A program made the translations under genes and the position numbers. DNA of 27,515 bases from an uncultured Sutterella sp. (GTDB lineage: Bacteria > Pseudomonadota > Gammaproteobacteria > Burkholderiales > Burkholderiaceae_F). Under the pieces are notes generated by a model. That model ran no database searches, was not told the DNA's origin, and saw only the letters and a list, made by a program, of their open reading frames with translations. Below are positions 1 to 6,785 of this stretch, piece after piece; the first letter of the stretch is position 1; every line of letters begins with the position of its first letter. The DNA is taken from positions 1 to 27,515 of the forward strand of contig CAJKMT010000015.1 of NCBI GenBank assembly GCA_905201055.1, read 5' to 3'.

Positions 1-341
1 AACGCTGGAGTCCAACTGCCCAAAAATATCATCTAGTTGATGAAAAGTTCAGGATACAAACCAACCACTCCGCCAACTGCAAAAACACCGTCGCGAAGTT
101 GCGCAATTTGTCGATTGGTCATCAAATTTACCATCACCAGACACACCACTTGGTCATCACATGACACAACAATGCCACGCAAGCGTCATGGTGCCAAGGG
201 GTTCTATGAAGCGCTAGGTCATCACCCGTCGTGAAGTTTGGTCATCAGGTGGAAAAAATTGAGACACAATATGTAGATTTTGACGTATGTTCAATTTTGG
301 CGGGGATCGCCTGAAAGTCTTTAATTTCGGGCACAGAGACG
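1..341. other. Stretch without a confident gene
   Basis: No open frame here has a convincing start, ribosome site or recognisable family. The plus-strand 65-codon frame at 37-234 is low complexity and has no Shine-Dalgarno site. A minus-strand frame at 33-185 reads plausibly as protein but has no clear start. The stretch contains four copies of the 8-mer GGTCATCA, listed separately. It lies downstream of the tRNA/terminator end of the sspAB unit, and the window edge cuts off its other neighbour. Confidence 0.5.
117..247. repeat. Four copies of GGTCATCA / TGATGACC
   Basis: The 8-mer GGTCATCA occurs at 117-124, 152-159, 217-224 and 240-247. Three copies are preceded by TT, giving TTGGTCATCA. 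The spacings (35, 65 and 23 bases) are irregular, so this is not a tandem array. The copies could be binding sites for a regulator, or chance repetition in a decaying sequence. The function is unknown. Confidence 0.45.
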
Positions 342-374
342 AAAAAAGCACACAACATAATTTGTGTGCTTTTT
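342..374 (-). terminator. Intrinsic terminator after tRNA-Thr / sspAB
   Basis: A perfect 13-bp inverted repeat has arms AAAAAGCACACAA (343-355) and TTGTGTGCTTTTT (362-374) around a 6-base loop. Read on the minus strand it ends in a run of six U. It begins 7 bases after the CCA end of the tRNA gene, so it would end the sspA-sspB-tRNA transcript. The plus strand also ends in U, so the element can work in both directions. Confidence 0.85.
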
Positions 375-381
375 GCGTTGA

Positions 382-457
382 TGGTGCCCGTTGACTGACT
401 CGAACAGACGACCTGCCGCTTACAAGGCGGCTGCTCTACCAACTGAGCTAAACGGGC
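382..457 (-). tRNA. tRNA-Thr (anticodon UGU)
   Basis: A full 76-base cloverleaf is present, with the 3' CCA encoded at 384-382. The acceptor stem is GCCCGTT/AACGGGC with A as discriminator base. The D-stem is GCTC/GAGC. The anticodon stem is GCCGC/GCGGC around loop CTTGTAA, with anticodon TGT at 424-422. The variable loop has 5 bases and the T-loop is TTCGAGT. The T-stem GTCTG/CAGTC contains a T-T mismatch at the 50-64 position. The 5' end lies only 13 bases after the sspB stop codon on the same strand, so the tRNA is probably released from the sspAB transcript by RNase P and 3' processing. Confidence 0.95.
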
Positions 458-470
458 ATCAAAGAGACGG

Positions 471-848
471 TTATTTTACACGAGAAAAGACCGGTTTGGG
501 AGGTGACGGTTGATCTTCTTCGTCATCTTCATCGCTGTGCGGGCTAAACATCATGCCTTTATTGGGCTCTTCCTGGGGAAACATTCCCGTGATATTGCGA
601 TAAGGGACCCGACAGCGCAGAGCTTTCTCGCCAAAACGCGCCTCAAAGCTTATTTCCCGATCATCAAAAATCAGGTTATGGGTGGCTTCTGAGGAAATAT
701 CAAAAATAATTTGTCCGTCTTCAACAAATTCCTGAGGCACCACACAATGATCGTCAACACGAACGAGCACATAAGGGGTCAACCCCACATCCGTACACCA
801 GTTCCAAATGGCTTGCACCAAGTAGGATTTAATAGACGGTCTGGACAT
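471..848 (-). CDS. sspB: ClpXP specificity-enhancing factor SspB
   Basis: SspB is an adaptor that binds ssrA-tagged, stalled-ribosome products and delivers them to the ClpXP protease in the cytoplasm. The 125-residue protein has the usual parts. The compact substrate-binding domain runs from about 1 to 105, opening with SRPSIKSYLVQAIWNWC and containing the HCVVPQEF region. A flexible acidic, proline-rich linker follows. The last residues, PVFSRVK, match the basic ClpX-docking tail of the family (RVVK-like in E. coli). It starts 19 bases after sspA and belongs to the same operon. Confidence 0.95.
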   Translation of the reverse strand: MSRPSIKSYLVQAIWNWCTDVGLTPYVLVRVDDHCVVPQEFVEDGQIIFDISSEATHNLIFDDREISFEARFGEKALRCRVPYRNITGMFPQEEPNKGMMFSPHSDEDDEEDQPSPPKPVFSRVK

Positions 849-867
849 AAACTGGCCCCTTTCTGTC

Positions 868-1470
868 TTAGCGACGCATCACTTTTTCAGAAGGCGTCAT
901 TGAGTCGATAAAGGACTGACGCGAGAACAATCTTTCAGCATACTTGTGCAACGGAGCCGCAGACTTCGGCAGTTCGATTCCGTAAAGTCCCAAGCGCCAG
1001 AGCAACGGAGCCATCACAACGTCCAGCATCGTGAACTCTTCGCCGAAAATGTATTTGTTCTTCGTGAAAATAGGTGCCATTGCCGTCAATTGATCACGAA
1101 TGTTGGTACGAGCGATTTCCTTGGCAGCTTCGTCGGCTTCACGCGATTCCAATGTTCTCACATGCGTAAACAGCTCACGCTCAAAGTTGAACATGAACAG
1201 ACGAACGCGAGCACGCAGCACGGGCTCTGCCGGCATCAGCTGAGGATGCGGGAAACGTTCATCCAAATATTCGCAAATAATGTTGGCTTCGTAGAGGAAA
1301 AACTCACGCTCAACAAGTACCGGTACTTCACCGTAAGGGTTCATCGTAAGGATGTCAGCAGGAATGTTATTCACATCAACATCACGAACTTCAAAATCCA
1401 TTCCCTTTTCATACAAAAGGAAACGGCAACGGTGAGAAAACGGACAAGTGGTACCGGAATACAAAATCAT
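868..1470 (-). CDS. sspA: Stringent starvation protein A (GST-fold RNA polymerase-associated protein)
   Basis: SspA binds RNA polymerase and alters promoter use under starvation or acid stress; it has a glutathione S-transferase fold without that activity. The 200-residue product has the thioredoxin-like N-domain (MILYSGTTCPFSHRCR, then NPYGEVPVL with the cis-proline, and EANIICEYLDERFP). An all-helical C-domain follows from about residue 85. The start is supported by GAGGAG at 1480-1485, 9 bases before the ATG. It is first in an sspA-sspB-tRNA-Thr unit. In many Burkholderiales petABC lies directly upstream, but here the neighbour is the Nif3 gene. Confidence 0.95.
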   Translation of the reverse strand: MILYSGTTCPFSHRCRFLLYEKGMDFEVRDVDVNNIPADILTMNPYGEVPVLVEREFFLYEANIICEYLDERFPHPQLMPAEPVLRARVRLFMFNFERELFTHVRTLESREADEAAKEIARTNIRDQLTAMAPIFTKNKYIFGEEFTMLDVVMAPLLWRLGLYGIELPKSAAPLHKYAERLFSRQSFIDSMTPSEKVMRR

Positions 1471-1598
1471 TTCTAATTACTCCTCGGTGCGAAAAACTTC
1501 TCAAGCTTTGGCGTTAAAAGACGCACCACTTATTAATTTTAAGAGCTTCCAGAAAAAATAGCTATTTTATCGACAAATTCTCTTTAATAATCATTGAG
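1471..1598. promoter_or_regulatory. Leader of sspA: ribosome site and AT-rich upstream region
   Basis: This 128-base gap separates the Nif3 gene from sspA. It has a strong ribosome site (GAGGAG) and AT-rich minus-strand text with several -10-like hexamers (for example TAAAAT), but no convincing -35 partner. A promoter for sspAB is expected here because this gap lies at the head of the sspAB unit, but I cannot place it precisely. Confidence 0.35.
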
Positions 1599-2342
1599 TT
1601 AGATTGGATTGTCATCATCTACAAAAATACATTCCAAACCGTGTTTTTCTTCTATCCAATCGCCCAATGCACGAATACCCAAACGTTCGGTTGCATGATG
1701 ACCGCAAACCAAAAAAGGCACTTCGCTTTCACGAGCCAAATGAGTCGTTCTCTCCGTAGCTTCACCGCTGATGTATGCCTGTGCCCCCATGGCGATAGCT
1801 GCTTCAAAGAAATTCTCAGCTGAACCTGAGCACCATGCCAAACGCTCCACCTTGATTGAAGCATCTCCCAGCACCAGCGGTTTTCTATTCAAGGCTTTTT
1901 CTAAACACTGTGCCAACTCTTGAACAGAAACCGGCGCGATTTTCCCGCTCCAAATGAAGTTGCCTTCACCACCCAAAACAATGTCTTGTGCATTTAAAAG
2001 TGCTGCCATTTGCGCATTATTGCCGAGTGTCTCATGCGCATCCAAAGGCAGATGGTAAGCAATCAAATTGATCTCAGCGCTCATCAACGTTTTGAGTCTT
2101 TTGTATTTGGTTGCGACAATGGCCGGATTTTCCCCACGCCAAAACCAACCGTGATGCACTAAAAGCGCGTCAGCCTGCAGCTGCACTGCCCGATCAATCA
2201 CATTTTGTGTGGCCGATACCGCAGTCACAATTCGTTTGATCTCATCTTTACCCTCTACCTGCAAGCCGTTCGGAGCGTAATCCTTGAAAAGCTCAGGGTG
2301 CAAAAGTGTATTAAGAGATTCAATCAGATCTTGTTTTCGCAT
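1599..2342 (-). CDS. Nif3-like dinuclear metal centre hexameric protein
   Basis: This is a member of the Nif3/YbgI/DUF34 family, widespread metal-binding proteins whose reaction is not settled; GTP cyclohydrolase I type 2 is a common database name. At 247 residues it has the family's usual short length. The expected metal ligands are visible: HHG at 63-65, H97 and D101 in the HLPLDAH motif, and HHATE from H215 to E219 near the C-terminus. The ATG follows ribosome-site-like purine text. It follows tatC in the same direction. In many Burkholderiales a DegQ-type protease gene lies between the two and is not present here. Confidence 0.9.
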   Translation of the reverse strand: MRKQDLIESLNTLLHPELFKDYAPNGLQVEGKDEIKRIVTAVSATQNVIDRAVQLQADALLVHHGWFWRGENPAIVATKYKRLKTLMSAEINLIAYHLPLDAHETLGNNAQMAALLNAQDIVLGGEGNFIWSGKIAPVSVQELAQCLEKALNRKPLVLGDASIKVERLAWCSGSAENFFEAAIAMGAQAYISGEATERTTHLARESEVPFLVCGHHATERLGIRALGDWIEEKHGLECIFVDDDNPI

Positions 2343-2375
2343 GGAATATCCTCCCCGGAAACGAAGAGAGCAGAT

Positions 2376-3161
2376 TTAGGATTCGGCCTCAGGCTGAGGA
2401 TTTTTCTTGCCGAAGAGGCAAACACACCACAAACCCACTTGGTACAGAATAACCAAAGGAATCGCCAGCAGGCATTGGCTCATCACATCGGGCGGAGTCA
2501 CGATTGCTGCGATGACAAAGGCGCCCACAATCACATAGGGACGAACCTTTTTTAACCGCTCATAAGTCGCCACACCCATGCGGTTTAACACCATCACGAC
2601 AATAGGCACTTCAAAGGTGATTCCGAAGGCCACAAACATTGTGATGACAAAACTGAAGTAAGCATCAATGTCCGGTGCAAAATTTACGCTCTCCGGGCTA
2701 AACCCCGCAATAAACATAAAAACCATCCGAAACACGATGAAATAGCAATAAAGCATTCCCAAGGCAAACATCACAAGGCTTGATGCCAGAATCGGGAAAA
2801 TCAATCGCTTTTCACGCTTATAGAGACCGGGAGCAACAAACGCCCACACTTGATAAAGCACATAAGGCAAAGCGATTAAAAAGGCCAAAAAGAGCGTGAC
2901 CTTAAGAGGCACAAAAAACGGCGCCACCACCCCCGTTGAAAGCATTTTGACGCCCTGAGGAAGCGCTGCCATCAGCGGCTTACTCAGAAAATCAAAAATA
3001 TGTTTCATAAATGGCGATAAGACCACAAAAACGACAATGACACTCACCGCCGCGCGCAGCAGACGAGTGCGCAGCTCCAACAGATGCGACATCAGGGGTT
3101 GTTCACGATCAACCTCTGCATCTTCCGGACTTTCGTAGGTGAGTTTATTGTTTTCAGCCAT
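2376..3161 (-). CDS. tatC: Sec-independent protein translocase subunit TatC
   Basis: TatC is the polytopic receptor of the twin-arginine translocase that, with TatB, binds signal peptides of folded exported proteins in the inner membrane. The product has 261 residues. The conserved cytoplasmic N-terminal patch HLLELRTR is at 26-33, with E29 as the signal-peptide-recognition glutamate. About six hydrophobic segments follow, with family text FVAPGLYKREKR and FGITFEVPIV. I chose the ATG at 3161 rather than the TTG one codon upstream because AAGAG lies 7 bases before it. It starts 9 bases after tatB. The C-terminus is charged and cytoplasmic. Confidence 0.95.
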   Translation of the reverse strand: MAENNKLTYESPEDAEVDREQPLMSHLLELRTRLLRAAVSVIVVFVVLSPFMKHIFDFLSKPLMAALPQGVKMLSTGVVAPFFVPLKVTLFLAFLIALPYVLYQVWAFVAPGLYKREKRLIFPILASSLVMFALGMLYCYFIVFRMVFMFIAGFSPESVNFAPDIDAYFSFVITMFVAFGITFEVPIVVMVLNRMGVATYERLKKVRPYVIVGAFVIAAIVTPPDVMSQCLLAIPLVILYQVGLWCVCLFGKKNPQPEAES

Positions 3162-3170
3162 CAAAGACTC

Positions 3171-3776
3171 TTATCGATAAATTCGGGGACGATTAACACG
3201 AGCGCGAGGCGCGTAACGTTTGTTATAGCCGCCGAGTGTTTTACGGGGCAAAGCCATTTCTCTTCGCAACTCCTCAAGCTCCTGAATCACATCATCGAGC
3301 GAGGGACTTGGTTTGTAGCGTCTGGGAATATAGTGCGAGTGATACGCATCGGAGCTGCTCGGATCATTTTCCCAGCTGAAAGGGCTCGGTGATTCAGAAC
3401 GAGAGGCCGACAATGTCGACTCTGACTGATTAAATTGCGTGTAGGGATCCGCCTGCTCAGTCTTTCCGTCCCCTGAGGTCGTCAGCTCATTGACCGCATG
3501 ATTGACTTCATCGGCCTGTTTGGTGAGATTGGTTTGGACATCAGAAACGGTTTGCCTCAAACTTGAGGCAGAAGAGGCAATTTCCTCGCGAATTTTTTTA
3601 ATCTCAGAAAGTTGAGATTCTCGATCAAATTCCCCCTTCATTTGGGAAACGTAGCCCTGTGCCTTGGCTAAAAAACGACCGGCCGCACGAGCCACTTCCG
3701 GCATTTTTTCAGGCCCAAGGACAACCAGCGCCACCACGCCGATAATCAGAATTTCCGTAAAACCGAGATCAAACAT
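3171..3776 (-). CDS. tatB: Sec-independent protein translocase subunit TatB
   Basis: TatB pairs with TatC in the substrate-recognition core. The first residues MFDLGFTEILIIGVVALVVL form the single membrane segment, followed by GPEKMPEVARAAGR, the hinge and start of the amphipathic helix. The long middle part is helical and then Ser/Pro-rich. The last 50 residues or so form an Arg/Tyr-rich tail. The length (201 residues) exceeds the 171 of E. coli TatB. The ATG at 3776 is chosen over the TTG three codons upstream because it opens directly on the conserved FDLGFTE. No good Shine-Dalgarno site precedes it. A hairpin with a U6 run lies just upstream. Confidence 0.95.
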   Translation of the reverse strand: MFDLGFTEILIIGVVALVVLGPEKMPEVARAAGRFLAKAQGYVSQMKGEFDRESQLSEIKKIREEIASSASSLRQTVSDVQTNLTKQADEVNHAVNELTTSGDGKTEQADPYTQFNQSESTLSASRSESPSPFSWENDPSSSDAYHSHYIPRRYKPSPSLDDVIQELEELRREMALPRKTLGGYNKRYAPRARVNRPRIYR

Positions 3777-3783
3777 AAAAGAC

Positions 3784-3818
3784 AAAAAAGGGGGCGACGG
3801 ACCGACCGATCCCCGCCC
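3784..3818 (-). terminator. Terminator-like hairpin between tatA and tatB
   Basis: On the minus strand the arm GGGCG (3818-3814) pairs with CGCCC (3796-3792). A further inner GGA/TCC pairing is possible, and after two C residues there is a run of six U (3789-3784). It lies after the tatA stop and 7 bases before the tatB ATG. If it terminates partially, it would give more tatA than tatBC message. The stem is GC-rich but interrupted, so strength is uncertain. Confidence 0.5.
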
Positions 3819-3836
3819 AAACCTTTTCCTCAGATG

Positions 3837-4064
3837 TTATTTCTTAGCCTCAGTTTTTTCTTTGGCGGTCACATCAAGGGTTTTGGCAGCTGCCTCATTG
3901 GTGACTTTTTTGGCTTCATCTTCTTGACCTTCCTTCAAGCCTTCTTTGAAGCCCTTAATGCCGCTTCCCAAGTCGCGACCTAAGTTTTTAAGCTTGCTGG
4001 TGCCGAAAACCAGGACGACAATCAACAGGACGATCACCCAGTGCCAGACAGAAAAACTTCCCAT
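3837..4064 (-). CDS. tatA: Sec-independent protein translocase subunit TatA
   Basis: TatA is the pore-forming or membrane-weakening subunit that oligomerises on the TatBC receptor. The 75-residue protein has the short N-terminal membrane helix (WHWVIVLLIVVLVF), then FGTSKLKNLGRDLG, the hinge and amphipathic helix. A lysine/glutamate-rich soluble tail follows. The ATG is 2 bases after the stop of the HIT gene, so translation is likely coupled. It is followed by a terminator-like hairpin before tatB. Confidence 0.95.
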   Translation of the reverse strand: MGSFSVWHWVIVLLIVVLVFGTSKLKNLGRDLGSGIKGFKEGLKEGQEDEAKKVTNEAAAKTLDVTAKEKTEAKK

Positions 4065-4066
4065 TT

Positions 4067-4408
4067 TTAACTCCTACGCGGCCACGGTTGAGGACCGCCC
4101 ATTACGTGAATATGCAAGTGACCAACTTCCTGTCCGCCGTCACGTCCCGTATTGATAACCACACGGAATCCGTTCTGGCAGCCCTGCTCTTTGGCCAACT
4201 GAGGAACCAGTGCAAGCATTTTACCTAAAAGCGGCGTATCTTCAGGCTGAGCTTCGGCCAAAGAGACCAAATGCTTTTTCGGAATCAAAAGAAAATGGAT
4301 CGGCGCAGAAGGATTGATGTCGTGAAACGCCAATACATCATCGTCCTCGTAGACTTTTTTACAAGGGATTTCACCCTTGATGATTTTGCAAAAGATGCAG
4401 TCTTGCAT
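4067..4408 (-). CDS. HIT-family (histidine triad) nucleotide-binding protein, HinT-like
   Basis: HinT-type proteins are purine nucleoside phosphoramidases of the cytoplasm. The 113-residue product contains the complete triad HLHIHV at 97-102 (H97, H99, H101) and the N-terminal zinc-type cysteines C4 and C7 in CIFCKIIKGEIP. Its place between murA and tatA is the classical Burkholderiales context, where the his operon normally precedes it. Here murA ends only 29 bases upstream. Confidence 0.93.
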   Translation of the reverse strand: MQDCIFCKIIKGEIPCKKVYEDDDVLAFHDINPSAPIHFLLIPKKHLVSLAEAQPEDTPLLGKMLALVPQLAKEQGCQNGFRVVINTGRDGGQEVGHLHIHVMGGPQPWPRRS

Positions 4409-4437
4409 AGAGTTTTCCTTTTTCAGAATTCCTCTGG

Positions 4438-5694
4438 TCAGTCAATGCGCTCAATTTGCGCACCCAGTGAGGCTAATTTTACTTCCATGTGGTCATAGCC
4501 GCGATCCAAATGATATATACGATCGACTATAGTCTCACCTTTGGCTACCAAACCGGCAATCACCAACGATGCCGAAGCTCTTAAATCCGTAGCCATCACA
4601 TTAGCCCCGGATAATTCCGAGACACCGCTCACAACCGCAGTGTGACCGTCCACCGTAATATTTGCTCCTAAACGTTGCAATTCCGGCACGTGCATAAAGC
4701 GATTTTCAAAAATCGTTTCCGTGATACGCCCCGTACCCTCAGCAATTGTATCCATAGCCATAAACTGAGCCTGCATATCCGTCGGGAAACCCGGATGAGG
4801 AACCGTTCGCACACTGACAGCCTGCGGCCGTCTGTCAATACTGACGCGAATCCAATCATCGCCGGTAAGCACAGTGGCTCCGGCCTCACGCAATTTCTCC
4901 AACACAATGTCGAGAGTATGAGGCGCGGCATGAGTCACTGTCACATCCCCGCGAGTCATCACTGCCGCCACCAAGAAGCTCCCCGTCTCGATTCGATCGG
5001 GCAGCACCGAATGCGTTGTACCATGCAATTGATCCACGCCTTGGATTTCGATCACTGAAGTTCCGGCTCCGCGAATCTTAGCTCCCATGGCATTGAGACA
5101 ATTGGCCAAATCCACCACCTCAGGTTCACGAGCGGCGTTTTCAATAACAGTCGTGCCTTCAGCAAGGGTAGCCGCCATCAGTAAATTTTCTGTTCCCGTG
5201 ACTGTCACCATGTCGGTAACAATGTGAGCTCCCTTTAAACGCTTGGCTTTTGCGACTACATAACCGTGATCGATCACCACTTCGGCACCAAGAGTCTGCA
5301 GTCCCTTGATATGCTGATCAACAGGGCGAGCTCCGATAGCACAGCCTCCCGGCAAAGATACTCGGGCTTCTCCAAAGCGGGCAACCATCGGTCCAAGTGT
5401 TACGATTGATGCACGCATGGTTTTCACAAGATCATAAGGAGCGGTGAGTGTTGTCAGATCCTTAGCGTTAAGTCTCACCGTTTCAGAATCATCCTGTCTT
5501 TCAACCTTCACCCCCAAACCGCTCAACAGTCTTCCCATCGTACGAATGTCTGATAAATGGGGGACGTTGTTCAAAACAAGATCATCAGCGGTCAATAAGG
5601 ATGCGGCAATAATCGGCAGTGCGGCGTTTTTCGCACCGGAAGCTTTCACCTCACCGCTTAAGCGACAACCGCCGGTTACTTTTAGTTTTTCCAT
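4438..5694 (-). CDS. murA: UDP-N-acetylglucosamine 1-carboxyvinyltransferase
   Basis: MurA transfers enolpyruvate from PEP to UDP-GlcNAc, the first committed step of peptidoglycan synthesis in the cytoplasm. At 418 residues it has the usual length. The conserved K22 lies in GAKNAALP. The catalytic Cys118 (equivalent to C115 of E. coli) is in LPGGCAIGARPVDQHI, so the fosfomycin target residue is intact. The ATG follows TAGGGA. The his genes and bolA that flank murA in many relatives are missing on both sides. Confidence 0.97.
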   Translation of the reverse strand: MEKLKVTGGCRLSGEVKASGAKNAALPIIAASLLTADDLVLNNVPHLSDIRTMGRLLSGLGVKVERQDDSETVRLNAKDLTTLTAPYDLVKTMRASIVTLGPMVARFGEARVSLPGGCAIGARPVDQHIKGLQTLGAEVVIDHGYVVAKAKRLKGAHIVTDMVTVTGTENLLMAATLAEGTTVIENAAREPEVVDLANCLNAMGAKIRGAGTSVIEIQGVDQLHGTTHSVLPDRIETGSFLVAAVMTRGDVTVTHAAPHTLDIVLEKLREAGATVLTGDDWIRVSIDRRPQAVSVRTVPHPGFPTDMQAQFMAMDTIAEGTGRITETIFENRFMHVPELQRLGANITVDGHTAVVSGVSELSGANVMATDLRASASLVIAGLVAKGETIVDRIYHLDRGYDHMEVKLASLGAQIERID

Positions 5695-5744
5695 AATTCC
5701 CTACGTTTTTTCTTTAAATTCACTGGAAATTTATTGTCTTTGCC

Positions 5745-5753
5745 ATCATAACA
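5745..5753 (-). promoter_or_regulatory. Extended -10 promoter candidate for murA
   Basis: The minus strand reads TGTTATGAT, a TGn-extended -10 box, about 50 bases before the murA ATG. The -35 region is weak, as extended -10 promoters allow. No terminator separates mlaB from murA, so read-through from the mla operon is also possible. Confidence 0.45.
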
Positions 5754-5815
5754 AACCGATTAAACGATTCGACTCTCAGAAAATGATTGTTTCAATTTCC
5801 GGACAGCCTCGTTCA

Positions 5816-6094
5816 TTATTGGTGTGTCTTTTGGCAATAAGGACGGATTAGTCCCCTTACGCCATAAAGTTTGGCAAGACTCCACATCCCCTCGGGCAAA
5901 TTAATGATTTGGGGCTGAAGATTTTTCCCCTGAGCCTCTTTGAGCCACTTCAAAATCAACGCCAAAAGGGCACTGTCAGCACTTTTCACTTCCGTGCAGT
6001 CAAAGACGGCGTCGGAAGCGGCAAGCGCCTCCGCCGCCTGAGTTTCCCAGTGACCGATATCATCAAAAGTCACCGTTTCTTGATTAATTTTCAT
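5816..6094 (-). CDS. mlaB: STAS-domain phospholipid transport protein MlaB
   Basis: MlaB is the cytoplasmic STAS subunit that binds MlaF and stabilises and activates the MlaFEDB complex. The 92-residue product starting at ATG 6094 is a single STAS domain. It has the characteristic segment VKSADSALLALILKWL at about 36-51, where the Asp-Ser pair sits at the conserved loop. A TTG three codons upstream (6103) is also possible; neither start has a good ribosome site. It is last in mlaFEDACB, 36 bases after mlaC. Confidence 0.9.
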   Translation of the reverse strand: MKINQETVTFDDIGHWETQAAEALAASDAVFDCTEVKSADSALLALILKWLKEAQGKNLQPQIINLPEGMWSLAKLYGVRGLIRPYCQKTHQ

Positions 6095-6130
6095 AGCCCG
6101 CAATTACCGAATAATGGCTAAATTTTTATC

Positions 6131-6772
6131 TTACTTTTTTGCCGGTTCAGGATTGTTGACCCGTTCCTGCATGCGGCGAATCAACCCAGGAATCCCTTCC
6201 TGAGCGGCAATTGTTCCGTACTGATTGCGATAGTTACTCACAAGCCACACACCTTCGACATTGACGTCAATGACCTTCCAGCCTTGATCCTTGATGTTGC
6301 GCAGGCGATAGACAATCTGAACTTCGGGCTTGCCGGGATCAGAAATCGAACTCATCCCTGTTCTCACAATGGCTTCCGTGCCGTCATTTTGTCCGCGAGG
6401 CAAAACCCGCACCTTTTGATCCTTAGCCATGCTGAGCGCACCCGAGTAGACCTGAATCAATGTTTCACGGAAAAGATGCTGCAGCTGTTCACGCTGCTCG
6501 GGCGTTGCTTCGCGCCACTTAGGGCCGACAGCCATACGGGTCATACGCAAAAAGTCGACGGCAGGCATCATTTTTTCATCCACAAGGGCTTCTACTGCCT
6601 GTTTTTCTCCCTTTTGCAGCTTCGGATCTTTTTTAATGGCATCCAAAATTTCATTGGACACCTTCAAAACAAACTCATCAGGCGATTGTGCCGCCGGGGC
6701 AGCAGACACAGGCAACACGGCCGTTGCCAAAGCCAAACAGCCCACCAAAGTCATAAAAACGCGACGCAACAT
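6131..6772 (-). CDS. mlaC: Periplasmic phospholipid-binding protein MlaC
   Basis: MlaC shuttles phospholipids through the periplasm between the MlaA complex in the outer membrane and MlaFEDB in the inner membrane. The product has 213 residues. A signal peptide (MLRRVFMTLVGCLALATAV) is followed by a likely cleavage after VSA at about residue 24. The mature part has the helical, NTF2-like family text (YSGALSMAKDQ, VQIVYRLR, VDVNVEGVWLVSNYRNQY-type segment near 170-185). It lies 13 bases after mlaA. Confidence 0.95.
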   Translation of the reverse strand: MLRRVFMTLVGCLALATAVLPVSAAPAAQSPDEFVLKVSNEILDAIKKDPKLQKGEKQAVEALVDEKMMPAVDFLRMTRMAVGPKWREATPEQREQLQHLFRETLIQVYSGALSMAKDQKVRVLPRGQNDGTEAIVRTGMSSISDPGKPEVQIVYRLRNIKDQGWKVIDVNVEGVWLVSNYRNQYGTIAAQEGIPGLIRRMQERVNNPEPAKK

Positions 6773-6785
6773 ACCTCACTCTCCT

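Noticed and set aside
37..234. Plus-strand 65-codon frame
   Set aside because: No ribosome site, low-complexity Thr/Ser/Pro text, and its GGTCATCA repeats fall in different codon contexts. It is not supported as a gene.
117..247. CRISPR-like reading of the GGTCATCA repeats
   Set aside because: The repeat is only 8 bases and the spacings (35, 65, 23) are irregular. No cas genes are near.
245..442. Minus-strand 65-codon frame
   Set aside because: It runs through the tRNA-Thr gene and the terminator hairpin, so it cannot be a sensible coding region.
382..457. tRNA-Thr as an integration site for a mobile island
   Set aside because: No integrase, no direct repeat of the tRNA 3' end and no phage gene are visible within the window.
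946..1476. 176-codon plus-strand frame opposite sspA
   Set aside because: Antisense shadow of sspA, without a ribosome site or family text.
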